Source: Heterostelium multicystogenum (Eukaryota > Evosea > Eumycetozoa > Acytosteliales > Acytosteliaceae). From it: a stretch of 64,000 bases of DNA. Of the stretch, positions 1 through 11,352 are shown piece after piece (positions within the stretch are counted from its first letter, which is position 1; each line of letters opens with the position of its first letter). The translations under genes were made by a program, and so were the position numbers. Below the pieces are notes generated by a model that did not search any database, was not told where the DNA came from, and saw only the letters and a list, made by a program, of their open reading frames with translations. Where the stretch lies: assembly GCA_003667245.1 (NCBI GenBank), contig RCNN01000089.1, positions 1-64,000 on the forward strand, written 5' to 3'.

Positions 1-188
1 TTTTTGTATATTAATTTAAATTGAACCTTAATTTAAAAATAAATATACTGTTACTATTCAACTAGAAACATAAGGATTTCTATATATAATCTTTCTATTA
101 TGATATATCTGTAGTGATTGGGTAGGAGTTGAGTTAATACTCATTGTTGATGAGTGACTCACGTTCTTTAGAGAGATTAGCGGACAGT

Positions 189-789
189 CTAAGCAAGTTT
201 GGCTCTCTTTTTCAAGTAAACGAATATAAATGTTGCAATGACAGCAGCAACGAAATATAGAAGTGCCACCAGCAATCAATCCGATGTCAGCCCTTTGAGA
301 GGTAGTGGTGATAATCACATAGCATTGCACTAAAGTAGTGGTTGTTAACAATAGATTGGTCTAACGACAACACAATCACTTGGAATATCTTGATTTGGTC
401 GCTGAAAGGATAGGTGAGGTTAAGATTCAATACATTTGATAATCCACCACGAATCACTATTAGTTTGGAAATCTGGATACCATGAGTAGTTTTGAGAGGA
501 TAGCCCCTCATCCATCTCGCTGATGGAAATGAAATCTGGATATTGTGGGACATTGATTCTTTACGCTCTGTATCGCTATTTAAACAAAATGATCCCTAAT
601 TCAAATGAATATGATAAATCGGTAAGATACAATAGTGCACTATAATAATACATTTGCTGAGTAGTTACATACATCTTGGTCACAAGTTGCATAAAACACC
701 TTGAAGGTTTTACTGGACAATGAAAAACCCTCGTTAAAAAAGAGAGATAAAATGAACAAAAGCAATAAAATAATACTTTGATTATTCAT
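189..789 (-). CDS. Unrecognised type I membrane protein, frame-broken near its membrane segment
   Basis: The start at 789 gives an N-terminal signal peptide (MNNQSIILLLLFILSLFF). The first exon ends at 652; a GT..AG intron at 596-651 (56 nt, phase 0) joins it to a second open stretch reading GSFCLNSDTERK and onward to about 287. Near 284-310 the frame breaks, and another frame then gives a clear hydrophobic helix (LLVALLYFVAAVIATFIFVY) followed by the basic tail LKKRAKLA and a stop at 189-191. The expected protein is about 195 residues: signal peptide, ectodomain, one membrane helix and a very short cytosolic tail. I recognise no domain. It is transcribed away from the gene starting at 1443, so the two may share a control region. 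Confidence 0.5.
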
Positions 790-1442
790 TCTATATCTCT
801 GTCTGTTGATTTTATTGGGACTTATGTTTAGTTTGGTTGACATGCCTACATTTCAATTGTCTAATACCGAACTCTGACAGACAAAAAATAACAAATCCTC
901 ATCATAGATTATTTAACCTTAGCACAGGATGGTATCGCTCCATTCTCCAAAAAACGGCTTTGCCCAATTTAAAATGACAAAGATTTTTTTGATCTTTTTA
1001 GCATGGCATCCTTTCACAAAAAATTGTGCAAATAGAAGTTTGCTTTTCAATGCAAAATCGGATACCCCAAAAATTTAAAAAAACAGAGAAATCGAAGAGT
1101 TCTTGTTCATTCTCAGGGTCAAAAAAAAATAGAAATCATTCAAATATTTACTTGGTACCAAAAAAAATAGTAGGTGATTTTAGCTTAAAATATTACCCTC
1201 ACTGAACTCACTACATTTCTCAGTCTAATTTTATCAGTTATCACCATTTATTATTATTATTATTTCACACATTATTTAATTTATAATTTATAAGAGATTC
1301 AAACATAGTAATATATATATATACACAATTTCAATAGTATCATAGAGAAATAAAATAATAGAGTTTAGAATTGAAAATACATAGGAACATTTGTTTTGTA
1401 TTACAAAACAGTTAATTTAATATGCAATTCATTTGATGAATA
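790..1442. other. Intergenic region between divergent genes
   Basis: AT-rich spacer between a minus-strand gene (start 789) and a plus-strand gene (start 1443), so it should hold both promoters. I see T and A runs and a short TA repeat near 1313, but no convincing ORF or RNA gene. Confidence 0.5.
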
Positions 1443-3360
1443 ATGAAATTATTTTTATTATTTCTATTGATCACATTTTAATAATGTAGATTTAGTAAAG
1501 TCAGATGGTAAGTTAATTAAGAATTATATGGCAGTAGAGAGAGAGAGAGAAGCAAAGAGGATAGTTAATATATGCAGGCAAGAGATGTTGTTGCCAAGCT
1601 AGAATTTATTATTATTTGAAAAACTAAAATTTTGTGTTCTGTGCAATGGAAACTAATTTATTTAACTCCTGGAAATACAATTAATTTTAGTTATTTATTT
1701 TCAATTTAATGTTGTTTGTGAAACATTCTATGGATGTAGTATGCTTTCACCTTTGATTTGGGGAGGCCAACATCTACCGACAAGAAACGATACTGTCATT
1801 GTAAATTATACATCCGGAAACCAGACTTTATATATTGATGATTTCAATTCACTTTCCATTGGAGCACTGATAATCAATGCACCTGGATTCTCTTTGCACA
1901 TGAACGATACTGCATCTCTCAGTATTATCGATGAATTCCGTGTTGGAGACGGTGCTAAGGTAATCATCTCTGGAAATTCGAGTCTTCAGACTTCTTCACT
2001 AGTAGTGGGCAACCAATCAAGTGTTGTTTTGAACTCACAAGGTCACCTGTCGGTTTTAACATCGACATCAGTCGACCAAACTTCGTCGATTCAAGCAACA
2101 CAACAAGCTACCTCACAGTTGGTGGAGTCTTCCAGGCAAGTGAGAAAACCATTCTTTCAGACAATCCATTCTCTATGTGTCTCAACCAAAACTTTCAGCA
2201 ATCAAATCACAGTAGCCAACTTGGTACAAAAATCTAGTTTAGCAATTGGTGCCAATTCTACATTGAATATCAAACCAGTTACTCAAAATAGTGGAAGCTT
2301 CTCCTTGTTTCAAAGTAAGCAATCGGTGTTGCACATATATGATTCTTCTAAATCTGGAATCGTCATTCCCCAACTCAACAACAGTGGCACCAGCTATTTC
2401 GAAAGTAATATGAATGTATATATTCCGTCAATACAATCTAGTGGAAACATTACTATAATTTCACCGAATATCATTATTATCAAACCGAGAATACAAATAC
2501 CAATTCCATAGAAACAACTAAATATGAGTGGTGCTTCCTGGATTTATATCAATAACAGTGGCATCGAAAGATTCAATATCGATACAAATAACTTTACAAT
2601 GGTCATAGATGGCCGAACTTCCATAGACTCTTCACTTCTCTACGATCAATCTACATTTTATTTTGTTGGCGACTACCGATATTCATTAACCAAGAGTATC
2701 AGTGCTGCTACTATTTTCATTGGCGATGACTCTGACCCTGACCAAAACACTGTGCTCAATGTGGCCGGTTCATGTAATCTCATGGGCGATGTGGTTGTAC
2801 GCAACACTGGTGAGCTTCTTGTATCCAATGGACAAGATGTCACAATTACAAAAGGTTTATTCCTCGAATCTGGTGCTGCGCTAACCATCATCGATGTTGG
2901 AAGTTCTCTTTATATCGCAGGAAATGTAAGCATAGATTCCCAGGCTATAGTCAGTCTTGAGTTATTCGATCCAAATGATGCTCCACTCACAACCAGCGGA
3001 CTGGATGTGGATGTTGACAACAACGAAACGACATTGTCACTATCATTCCTCGCCGTCGACAATAACAACGAATATGTTATATTTGACAGTGACTATGATA
3101 TCAGTGGAGGATTTGGTAACATATACATATACTTTGGGGGCGAGCAGCTTGCCCAGAACCAATATGAAATCTACATCGACAATGACAACCAATATGTTTT
3201 AACATTCACCTCGCATTCTCATACATCGCCGCGTCACTTGACCACCTGGCAGATGATCACCATCGCTGGTGCATTTATCGTTGTAGTATGTATTGTTGTT
3301 GGTATCATCTATCATAGAATCAGAACAAGAGAATACAGAAAGTATCAACTCATCGAGTGA
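1443..3360 (+). CDS. Secreted-then-anchored surface protein with repetitive S/T/N-rich ectodomain; interrupted by breaks
   Basis: A signal-peptide-like exon starts at 1443 (MKLFLLFLLITF). If the T4 run at 1476-1479 is read as T3, it continues to 1507, where GTAAGT opens an intron ending with AG at 1690. The phase then fits the long frame running through IWGGQHLPTRNDTVI. The ectodomain has short repeated hydrophobic/Ser/Asn strands (SLSIIDEFRVGDGAKVIIS type), suggesting a beta-helix or beta-solenoid. A membrane helix lies near the C-terminus (MITIAGAFIVVVCIVVGIIY), followed by a basic tail ending YQLIE. Breaks: an in-frame TAG at 2509-2511, with the same frame continuing, and about 2085-2170, where another frame reads better (SYLTVGGVFQASEKT). 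The family is unknown; the pattern resembles other dictyostelid adhesion-like membrane proteins. Confidence 0.55.
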
Positions 3361-4330
3361 GCCAAACCTCCCCAATAAAGCTAACTACAACCCCAATTTA
3401 CCTTACCAGTAGTTTTTATTATAATGAGATAAACAACAACAACAACAACTTTACATCTATCTTTATCTACATTTGTACAAATGTTTAACAACATGATTAT
3501 TTATAAAATGTTAATACAATCTATCCTAATACGAATGAGTAAACAATGATGATGAAAATATTATTGGGAGGTGTCCATTTAGTATATTATATTACCTTAA
3601 CAAGCAACATATTGTTAGTAATAACACTTTTATTGGGAATAATTGTTTAAAAAATATGTGTTGGTTTTAGTTAATGGTATCTTGTGCTGGTGTTGTGTTG
3701 GATTAAGTTGTGTTGTCTATACATAGATAAGATTAATTTCTTTTTAGAATAATAAAACGATTTTAAAATTAAGTATTATTACCTATAATAAAGAAAAGTG
3801 GTTTGAGCTGTATGGATGTGTTGTTGGGTTGGTGAGTGTTGGTTGTCTTTTGGTAATTATAAATATTAGAAAAACCAATTAAAATAGATTACAAGACAAA
3901 CTCCAATTATATTGGAATTGAGATCTTTTGAAATGAGTATGATTGCATGCGTGCCTGCTTTACAGATAGATGTTAGTTGGCTGGATGTATGATGGTAGAT
4001 TGAGATATTTTGAGAGTAATCAGCAGGTAAGTCACTGTCCTGCTTTACGTGTTAAACGAAGGCATATTATTTTTATCATATTCAATATCATTCAATAAAA
4101 TGATAGATATTGTTGTTGGATGATTAAGTTGAATATGATTAGTTACAAATAAGTAGATATAAATATAAAATAAATACAAAGAAGTCTTGTAGACAGTCAA
4201 TCAAGAGTAGAATTGCTAATATAAAGAATAAACAGAATCATTTAGATAGTTTTATTATTACTAGCTGATAGTCAGTAGATAGATATTTAGATAAATTATT
4301 TTGATAATTTCCTATAACCATTAGATCACA
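3361..4330. other. Intergenic region, no gene seen
   Basis: AT-rich spacer with CAACAA repeats near 3433 and GT-rich stretches. It should hold the 3' end of the upstream gene and the promoter of the saposin-like gene at 4331. No supported ORF or RNA gene. Confidence 0.5.
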
Positions 4331-4823
4331 ATGAAAATATCTTTATTAATCTTGGTGATTGTTTTTAGTTTAGAAATATGTAATTCGTCTCCCCAACCAT
4401 CTCAGAATCAAAGTCAAAACTCCGACTCCAAAAATAACCCAAACTCCAAAGCCCGATCAAAATTGTATTAATTGTTTAAATGCTTTAATGATGGCCAATC
4501 AATTTTCCCCTTCTTTTAATAAAAAAGTTTGGCTGGAAAAACCGACTTGCTACCTTATGTTACACTGAACCTAAAAAAGTTGGAAATGTTCCACCAATTA
4601 CAACTAAACCACTCGAAATTGAAGATTTAATTCCATTTGGAAATGTAAGTAATATATATATTATTAAAGAAGTTTAGTTAATAACAGATAATCTCAATAA
4701 CACTGAATCCAGTGTGAAGTATTCGAACCATTCAAAAGTGAATTTGTTTTAAAGCTAATGGAGAGAGCAGCCCCACCTAAAGTATTGAGAGACCTATGTA
4801 ATAAGATTAATATATGTCTATAA
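4331..4823 (+). CDS. Small secreted saposin B-like protein (two homopolymer frame breaks)
   Basis: The ORF opens with a signal peptide (MKISLLILVIVFSLEICNSS) and a Ser/Gln/Asn-rich stretch. After a one-base frame change near 4450-4465 it reads QNCINCLNALMMANQF, the first CxxC half of a saposin-type domain. A second change at the A6 run near 4523 leads to LATLCYTEPKK and LIPFGN. An intron at 4645-4712 (phase 0) joins this to CEVFEPFKSEFVLKLMERAA and RDLCNKINICL, the second half with its C..C ending. Saposin B folds are small lipid-interacting all-helical domains held by three disulfides. In amoebae they occur in lysosomal and secreted proteins, including pore-forming amoebapore-like ones and countin-like signals. 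Which type this is cannot be told from the sequence. Confidence 0.5.
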
Positions 4824-5079
4824 ACAAGAAATCAGTTTTAATGTGATAGTTGTTGATATAAACTTAATATTTATTACCAACTAAGTTATCTTTCAAAAAG
4901 ATGTAAACATATTCGTTTTGTTTTTTGGTTATTAATTTTATTTTTGTATTTTAAAATGATAAAGTGTACCCTCAAACAGCATTGTCATGTCAATGTGTTT
5001 ACTTGATAAATCAGGTCAGCAATGACATATATAAGATACTGATGAGTAGATAGATCCAACCAATATTGAACGGACATGA

Positions 5080-5231
5080 CCCGAACAACACCGAATATGG
5101 CGAGAATTAGAGTTTGCACTCAGATCTCAGCGGTGATGGTCTTAAGATTCCGTCACATAGTGTTAAAACTGTTGTCGACTCGCTCAAATTACACAAGAAG
5201 TTTGCTGAATTGATGGGATACAAAAAATAAT
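5080..5231 (+). pseudogene. Orphan coding-like fragment
   Basis: The frame 5111-5230 reads SLHSDLSGDGLKIPSHSV, then KTVVDSLKLHKKFAELMGYKK, and stops at 5228-5230. The composition is clearly protein-like and richer in G+C than the surroundings. Upstream, other frames give IWRELEFALRS and DPNNTEYGEN, so the coding signal seems to continue 5' but is frame-broken. No start codon or splice site could be fixed. It could be the last exon of a small gene or a decayed gene remnant. The family is not recognised. Confidence 0.3.
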
Positions 5232-5379
5232 CTGAAATCAAAAATTTTTTTTTAAATATTAACCGTTACAAAAAAGAAATATGATCTCACAATTATTAAT
5301 AATAATTTATTTATGCTTGGTTTGTTTAGTATTATTTATAAAAGATAGTTATCTCTGTGAGGATTTGATATGACTTGGT

Positions 5380-6603
5380 TTAATCAATTATTCTACCACC
5401 ACGATTGCTTCTAACTGGTATATCGTCTTCTTCAGAGTCGTCACCAAAAATATTGTTGCTACTGCTGCTTGATTTCGAGGATGACTGTTTGATCTTCATT
5501 AGTTTGTTTGTTTTCTCGCTGTCATCTTGTCTTTCTCTTTTGTGTGATTTCTTTGATGGTTCGTTATCGATAAACTCATCCATCGATGATCCACCTTCGT
5601 CTTCCTCGTCTTCGTCCTCCTCATCGTAGTAGTCATCTACATCTTCACCGTCGTCAATGAAATCGTTCTCGTTGGAGTAACCATATCCGTCGTCTTCTTC
5701 GAGGTACTTTGAGTCCAAACCAATTTTGTCTGCCTGACTCTTCAACTTGTTTTCCTTCTGACGACGTGATCTAATGAGTTCTGCTTCGAAACGTTCTTTT
5801 GCTTCTTTGTCTTTCTCTGGGTCGATTGTTGTCTGAATGGTCTTGATACGTCCGACCTTCTTTGACTTAGAGGTAGCCGACTCTGCCAAACGACGATGCA
5901 CCTTACTGGTGATGTCAGTTGGACGGATGTTAAGACGAGAGTCGAGCTTACCTTCGCACTCGAGGAAACCATCTTGTGAAGAGTAGATATAGATGTGATC
6001 TCCACCCAATTCATGTTCTTTAACCTCCAAAACTTCGTTTCCGATAAAGAGATGCGATGATCCATCCTCCCATCGTACAAATCTAGTGTTTGATTCTTTT
6101 ACTTCTACACCTCCACCACCAAACAACCCAACGCCATCTAATTACAGATTCAACATTGCTCTTTCTTCTCTCTATAGGTTCATCTTCACTGAATGTCTTT
6201 ATTGAGAATGGTTGTGGTTGAATACCCAAAATATTTAATACCTTTAACTTCATTAGCTAATTTAGTTGCACATGTGGTGGTTTCAATTGGTTAGGAATAG
6301 CTTCATACTTGATGTAGTTGATATTATAGTTACTTTTGCTCTTGGTAAAGGTTCTTTATTGATATGAACCAAATTGATTGGTGGACCTATTACATCTTTT
6401 TCCTCTTCTTTCATGCTTTCATCATATCCATATTCTCTATCGTCGTCATCTTGATCGTTGTCAGAGTGGTTATTTGATCTCTTTTTAAATGAATCGTTTC
6501 TTTCTTCATCACTACCATCTTCTCTATCACTATAGTTATTGTTTACTTTATTATTTTTGGTTGTACTAACAATATCATCTTCGTCACTATCATAGTCGCT
6601 CAT
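5380..6603 (-). CDS. leo1: RNA polymerase II-associated factor Leo1 (Paf1 complex)
   Basis: The start at 6603 gives an acidic, serine-rich N-terminus (MSDYDSDEDDIVSTTKNN). The conserved Leo1 core follows in pieces: GPPINLVHI, YEAIPNQLKPPHVQL, ILGIQPQPFSIKTFSEDEP, SVIRWR, then ESNTRFVRWEDGSSHLFIGN and GGDHIYIYSSQDGFLECEGK. The tail is basic then strongly acidic (DDYYDEEDEDEEDEGG). Leo1 is a Paf1-complex subunit that helps RNA polymerase II elongate through chromatin and supports histone modification in the nucleus. Frame breaks lie near 6345 (A run), near 6265 (apparent TAG in an AT-rich stretch) and near 6140 between IRWR and GGGGVEVKESN. All fall in positions where the family is continuous, so assembly errors are likelier than decay. 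Confidence 0.85.
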
Positions 6604-6994
6604 CTTTATTTATATCTATTAATACTAAATTAAAATTTATAGATTAAATCTTTTGCAAATTGTCTGAAAAATAAGTTCAGTTGAATTCAAATAAATAGAA
6701 TATAATTTGTTTTAATTGTATACGATTTTTGTTTATTAAGATGTTTTTATTGTTTGCGAAGCGATGTTGGTTTTATTGGGATGTGATATGCCGGAGAATG
6801 TTTGTTTGTTAGAGTAGTGCTGAGTTTTGGAGTTGAAGGTGTTGTTGTTGGCGAGGCAGAAAGTGTTGTTAGTTTTGGTGTGGAGGTGAGTGTTGTGATT
6901 ACGATGTTGTGAATGAATAAATAATTTTTGTTTCTATTAATGATAAATGTAAAAACTTGTTAAACTAAAGAAATGAACTATTATCGTTGATTTT
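6604..6994. other. Intergenic region; promoter of the Leo1 gene
   Basis: Lies upstream of the minus-strand Leo1 start and downstream of another minus-strand gene. On the minus strand, about 6909-6755 reads as a Thr/Pro/Ser-rich open stretch (LTSTPKLTTLSASPTTTPST) without a clear start. This may be low-complexity chance or a remnant. Confidence 0.4.
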
Positions 6995-7775
6995 TTAGTT
7001 GTGGAAGGATACACTATCTCCTGGACGTGGTACGAGGACATCACGATCTTGATAGGTACGCAAGTTTTCATTTTGGAAACGGTCAGAGGCAGTGGTCTCA
7101 TTGACGTAACCTTGGTTAAGAGTGTTACGGTGTGACTCACGATAGTATTCTTGTGGGGCGTTACGATCGAGGTATGGATCACGACGTTCGGTTTGGTAGT
7201 TGGAACGATAATCGGCGTACATGGTACCTCTCTTCTTTGCACGATGACGTCTCCAGGCGAGAATGGCAGAAACGATACCAGCTAAAATGATGAAACCACC
7301 AACAACTGAACCGATGATGACACCAGCCAATTTACCACCATGTAGACCACGGTGTCCTGGCTTCTTAGTAGCATTGACTTGATTGAATCCATAGTTGTTG
7401 GCTCCGAGATGACCATTGGTGAAGTCATCATATGTATCCCATGAGTAACCATTAGCTTGTTCTGATTGAATAGAAAAAGAAAATTAAAATATTAATATTT
7501 ATGATATATTTTATTAGGTTAAAGGATGATGAGTGAGATACTTACTAAGATATGAACCGGCAGCTCTACCACGGTTCCAGTTGAATACGTTGGCTTGACG
7601 ATCAGCCCATACTTGGCTGACACCTAATTGTTCATTATATCCTCTACCATAGGCTGAAGCCCAGTTACCATAGGAAGAACCCAAAAGTTGTTGGTTATTT
7701 AAAAATAGTGTTGATTTGTGCTGAGACACAAGTGAGTGTCACAAGTCCAACCAAAACCAAAGTTGTGGCTTTCAT
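6995..7775 (-). CDS. Small type I membrane protein, dictyostelid-type, unknown function
   Basis: The start at 7775 gives a clear signal peptide (MKATTLVLVGLVTLTCVSAQ). A frame break at the TTTTTAAA stretch near 7705 leads into NNQQLLGSSYGNWASAYGRG. An intron at 7462-7545 (84 nt, GT..AG) joins to KQANGYSWDTYDDFTNGHLG and ATKKPGHRGLHGGKL, followed by a membrane helix (AGVIIGSVVGGFIILAGIV). The cytosolic tail is basic and Tyr/Arg/Asn-rich (RRHRAKKRGTMYADYRSNY) and ends at PGDSVSFHN. The expected protein is about 230 residues. No known domain is visible; the tyrosine-rich tail could be a signalling or sorting tail, but that is speculation. Confidence 0.65.
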
Positions 7776-9453
7776 TGTGTGAGTTGGAAACTGTTTAGAT
7801 TATCCAAACAAAAAGTACTAATACTAAAGTTGAAAAAATAATAAGAGTTTAAGTTACACACAAAACATAAATAAATAAATAAATAAATAAATACTGAGAT
7901 AGAAGTTAAACAATAAACTCTATCTTTCCTAATAATAAGTTATTTTATTATTATTATTACTTTTTGTTGTTGTTGTTGAATTAAATGAATGTTGAAGATG
8001 TTGTCTGCAATTTAAATACTAAACTTGTTTTAAGATGCTGCTCAACACTCGACCAAAATATCTTTAAAGAAAACAAAGTAAGTCAATTCTATACCATTTA
8101 ATTGCGTAAACAACACACTTCGCATTAGGACTACCTACTTCATGTGGAGTTGATGGGTGCAGAGCGTTGGCAGTGGATGGTATTCTCATCTATCCATGTT
8201 CAATGACCAATGAAAATTCCCTTCTTTGTTCTAAATCCAAACACATCAGTTAATACAACCACACCAATAATTATTATTAAATTCACTCCATTTTAAGTAG
8301 ATCTAAATACGAATACTTATTTTATCGATAGAATTTAGTATATATCCAAATAAGGCTTTTGAAAAATTTTATATTTTAAATTTATCGATAAATGTATATT
8401 CACATCATTCACAAGATTTACATAATCAAATTTTATATGGAATCTCATAGGTAGTTGTATGAAAGAAGAATTAACTTAATCAAAATTCAAATATTCGTCA
8501 AAGTAAAATGTGAGGGAGTTAAATCTATATCATATTTTTTATGATAAATTGTATGATGTTCACACAATTTCAGATTATTTCAAAGTAGTGTGTTTATTTT
8601 TATTTTCACACACACTGATATATTAGTCATTGGAATCATGATATATATAACCTTGATTCATATTTAGATAATTTCAATTTTGATATATTTCCACTTTAAT
8701 AATTATATAAATAAATAATTGCCACACTTCTATAGTAAGAAATTTGGAATATACGTAAATTCAAATTCGATTCAATTCATAAGTTTATCACTGGAATGGG
8801 AGGTAAATCATTATGTAGTCGGATGTCTTTGCAAAAGGGTAGCATTAAGAAAGTGGGTGATGTGTTGTCTCACTTCTGTTTATAGAGATCTCTATACTCT
8901 ATCTAAATAGAATATGCAAATCTAGTCAGAAACTAAAAATAAATAATTAAATATATATAATAGAAATTAAGGTAGGTCTAAGCATGAGGGAGTGCCTGTT
9001 TCGATTAGCAATTATATCCGATGTTGTGGTTTCGGATGCTTAGCAATATCACCCACGACAATTAAGAAATGCAATGAAAATGAGACGAACTTAAAATCAA
9101 TGAAGTTTAAAGCTCCTTTAAAACCCAAGTCATTTCAATTCATTTCAGTTAACTATTTATTTATAACAACAACAACAAATAATAATATCTTTAAATAACT
9201 TGTTTGTTTAAAAATATAATAATAATAATATTAACTTAGTTTAAACTGTTGTTTTATTATATTTTTAATTTCTTTATTTATTTATTTATTTTATATTATT
9301 TATTATTTTTATTTATTTATTTTTTTAATTTTAACAAATTAGTTTAAGTATGTATATTTTATTATTAATATTAATGTGGAAATCCAAAAATAAATAAAAA
9401 ACTAACTTTTAATTTTTTTTCTTAGAAAGTAACATTACTATTAGTTGTAGAAA
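7776..9453. other. Long intergenic region between divergent genes
   Basis: About 1.7 kb between a minus-strand gene and the CAP-papain gene. It holds an AAAT microsatellite at about 7867-7893, paired TATCGATA-type motifs at 8324 and 8383, and many A/T runs. Two short plus-strand ORFs (8719-8910, 8992-9198) have no coding character. Two islands of raised G+C (about 8800-8890 and 8975-9060) might be small RNA genes, but I see no diagnostic boxes. Confidence 0.45.
7867..7893. repeat. (AAAT)n microsatellite
   Basis: About six AAAT units in the 5' flank of the membrane-protein gene that starts at 7775 on the minus strand. Confidence 0.8.
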
Positions 9454-10776
9454 ATGAAGATTTTTTATGCTTTGGTAGTGTTGTGCGCTATCGCATCAGT
9501 CACTCTTGCAGATTTTTCGCAGACTGAAAAAGATACTTTACTTAATTTCAATCAATGGTGCTAGATCATCAGTTACCCCACCATATTCTAACACTCAGCC
9601 ATACTACAGATTGGCATGGAATGATGATCTTGCCAATAATTCTTTGGTTGCTGCCGCATTGTGTGGTAACCAATGGATGTCTGATAGAGGTGCATCCGGA
9701 GTTTACGGAGAAAATGTTTTCTACTACTACAGAGAGCCAACTGCTGCTGATGTCTTCAACTCAATGACCGTTGCCAGACCAAGCTACAACTATGACGATA
9801 ACAGTTGTGATGATGGTTTGGATTGTATGGCTTACACCAACATGATCTGGGGTGCTTCAACTCAAGTCGGTTGTGCCAAATTCAACTGTGTTTCTACTGG
9901 TGCCAACAACTGGAAGGTTGTATGTAACTACTTCCCAGCTGGTTCATACGCAGGTGTCCAACCATACACTGCCCAACAACACTCTTCCCAATCCAGATTG
10001 TCAACCTCTAACTTCAATGGTTTGCTCAAGTTCAAATCTAACAAGATGGTAGAAGAGGAAGGTGAAGAAGCTCATCTCGAAGATCCAACCATCGATGCTG
10101 TCAAGGTCCCAGGTACTGGTAACTTCGATTGGAGACGTGAAGGTATCGTCCCAATTCCAGAAGACTCAAGAGACTGCTCATGCTCATTCGCATACACCGC
10201 CGTCGGTATCATGCAATCCCGTGTTGCCATGAAGAAGGGTACTCGTCCAAATCTCTCCAAGCAACAAATCCTCGACTGTTCCTCTGCTTCCAACACCAAC
10301 TACTGTTACTGGTGGTAACCTCAATGATGCTCTTATCTACATTCGTGACTTTTGGTCTTATGAAGGAAACCGATTACCCATACGAAGGTGCTGCTGGTCT
10401 TTCAAGCAGAGATTGTCACTATGATGAGGGTAAGGTTGTCGTAAGAGGAGGTTGGGCTCGTTTCTCTGAGGCCAACAAGGAAGACATTATCAAGAAGTGC
10501 CGTAAGTACGGTCCACTCGGTGTCGCCATGCAAGCCACCCCAGATTTCTATGACTACCGTACTGGTATCTTCCGTTGTGCTTCACCAGTCACCTCTAACA
10601 CCAACCACTCTGTATTGTTGGTCGGATACAACCAAGACCAAGACTACTACATCATCCGTAACAACTGGGGTACTCAATGGGGTGAGAATGGTTTCGCCAA
10701 GATTTCCGCCATTGCCGGAGAGGACTGTGGTATTGGTTCCAACAGAGCCGGTTCAATTGATACAGTCGATATTTAA
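9454..10776 (+). CDS. Secreted CAP (SCP/PR-1) domain fused to a papain-family (C1A) domain with Cys-to-Ser at the catalytic site
   Basis: The start at 9454 gives a signal peptide (MKIFYALVVLCAIASVTLA). A CAP domain follows: ARSSVTPPYS, YRLAWNDDLANNSLVAAA, YGENVF, YTNMIWGASTQVGCAKFNC and VVCNYFPAGSYAG. After an acidic linker comes a papain-like domain starting FDWRREGIVP. The active-site segment reads DSRDCSCSFAYTAVG; ungapped alignment with the family pattern QGxCGSCWAFSAVG puts Ser (codon 10184-10186) at the catalytic Cys and Ser at the oxyanion Gln. The catalytic His (TNHSVLLVGY) and Asn (RNNWGTQWGENGF) are kept. Frame breaks near 9550, 10310 and 10350 interrupt an otherwise continuous domain. 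The protein is probably secreted or lysosomal and either inactive or altered in chemistry, as in silicatein-like C1A members. Confidence 0.75.
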
Positions 10777-10887
10777 ACATATTAAATATCCCAATCACTT
10801 ATTTATTTATTGAAAACAAAAAAAAAAAAAAAATTTATTAATAAATCACACCAATCATAAACAAATTAAATAATATTTTGTCTTTGT

Positions 10888-11352
10888 TTAATTAATAATA
10901 TTTATTTCTTTTATTACTTTGGTTTTTCCATTACACCAAAAACAATCTAAAAAATTAAAGAGTTAATAAGGAAGTCAACAATAAAATTAAAAAGTATTTA
11001 CTTTTTAAAATCTCTGAACAATTTCTACTTGGATAGTTTTGGATGTAGTTGAATGAAACATCACATGTTGGGCTAACATGATCCAGGATTACAATTGATT
11101 CTGGATTAAGATAGAATCTATATTTTGGATTGAGGTTTGTCCGTCCATAACTATATGACCAGCTACATGATATCGGTCATTGGTATTATCACCTATAATT
11201 GATCTTAGTAGTTGAATATCTTTATAGTTGTACACTTTAAAAGCAAATTGATTCCTGTGTTCATCTTCCATAACAAAATAGGCATAATTATCAATACATA
11301 CTATAATATTGAATAATAAAGTTATAGAAATTAAGATTAATATTGTTTTCAT
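10888..11352 (-). CDS. Secreted BP74 N-terminal-domain-like protein
   Basis: The start at 11352 gives a signal peptide (MKTILILISITLLFNIIVC). The mature part reads AYFVMEDEHRNQFAFKVYN, RYHVAGHIVMDG and, after a frame break near 11110, FYLNPESIVILDHVSPTCD and VSFNYIQNYPSRNC. An intron at 10947-11001 (55 nt) leads to a short last exon, NCFWCNGKTKVIKEI. The order (F-x-F-K-x-x-D, HVxGxI, FxLxPxSIxxxD/E, CD, then a Trp/Cys ending with VxKE) matches my memory of the small secreted dictyostelid BP74 family, studied as a cell-cohesion and calcium-related factor. I infer an extracellular role. The length, about 135-150 residues, fits. Confidence 0.55.

Noticed and set aside
2509..2511. In-frame stop as sign of a variant genetic code
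   Set aside because: TAA, TAG and TGA all end conserved genes in this window (GalE, CTLD gene, Mpv17), so the code is standard and local breaks explain the stop.
8719..9198. Two short plus-strand ORFs
   Set aside because: They run through AT-rich spacer with no coding composition or family features.
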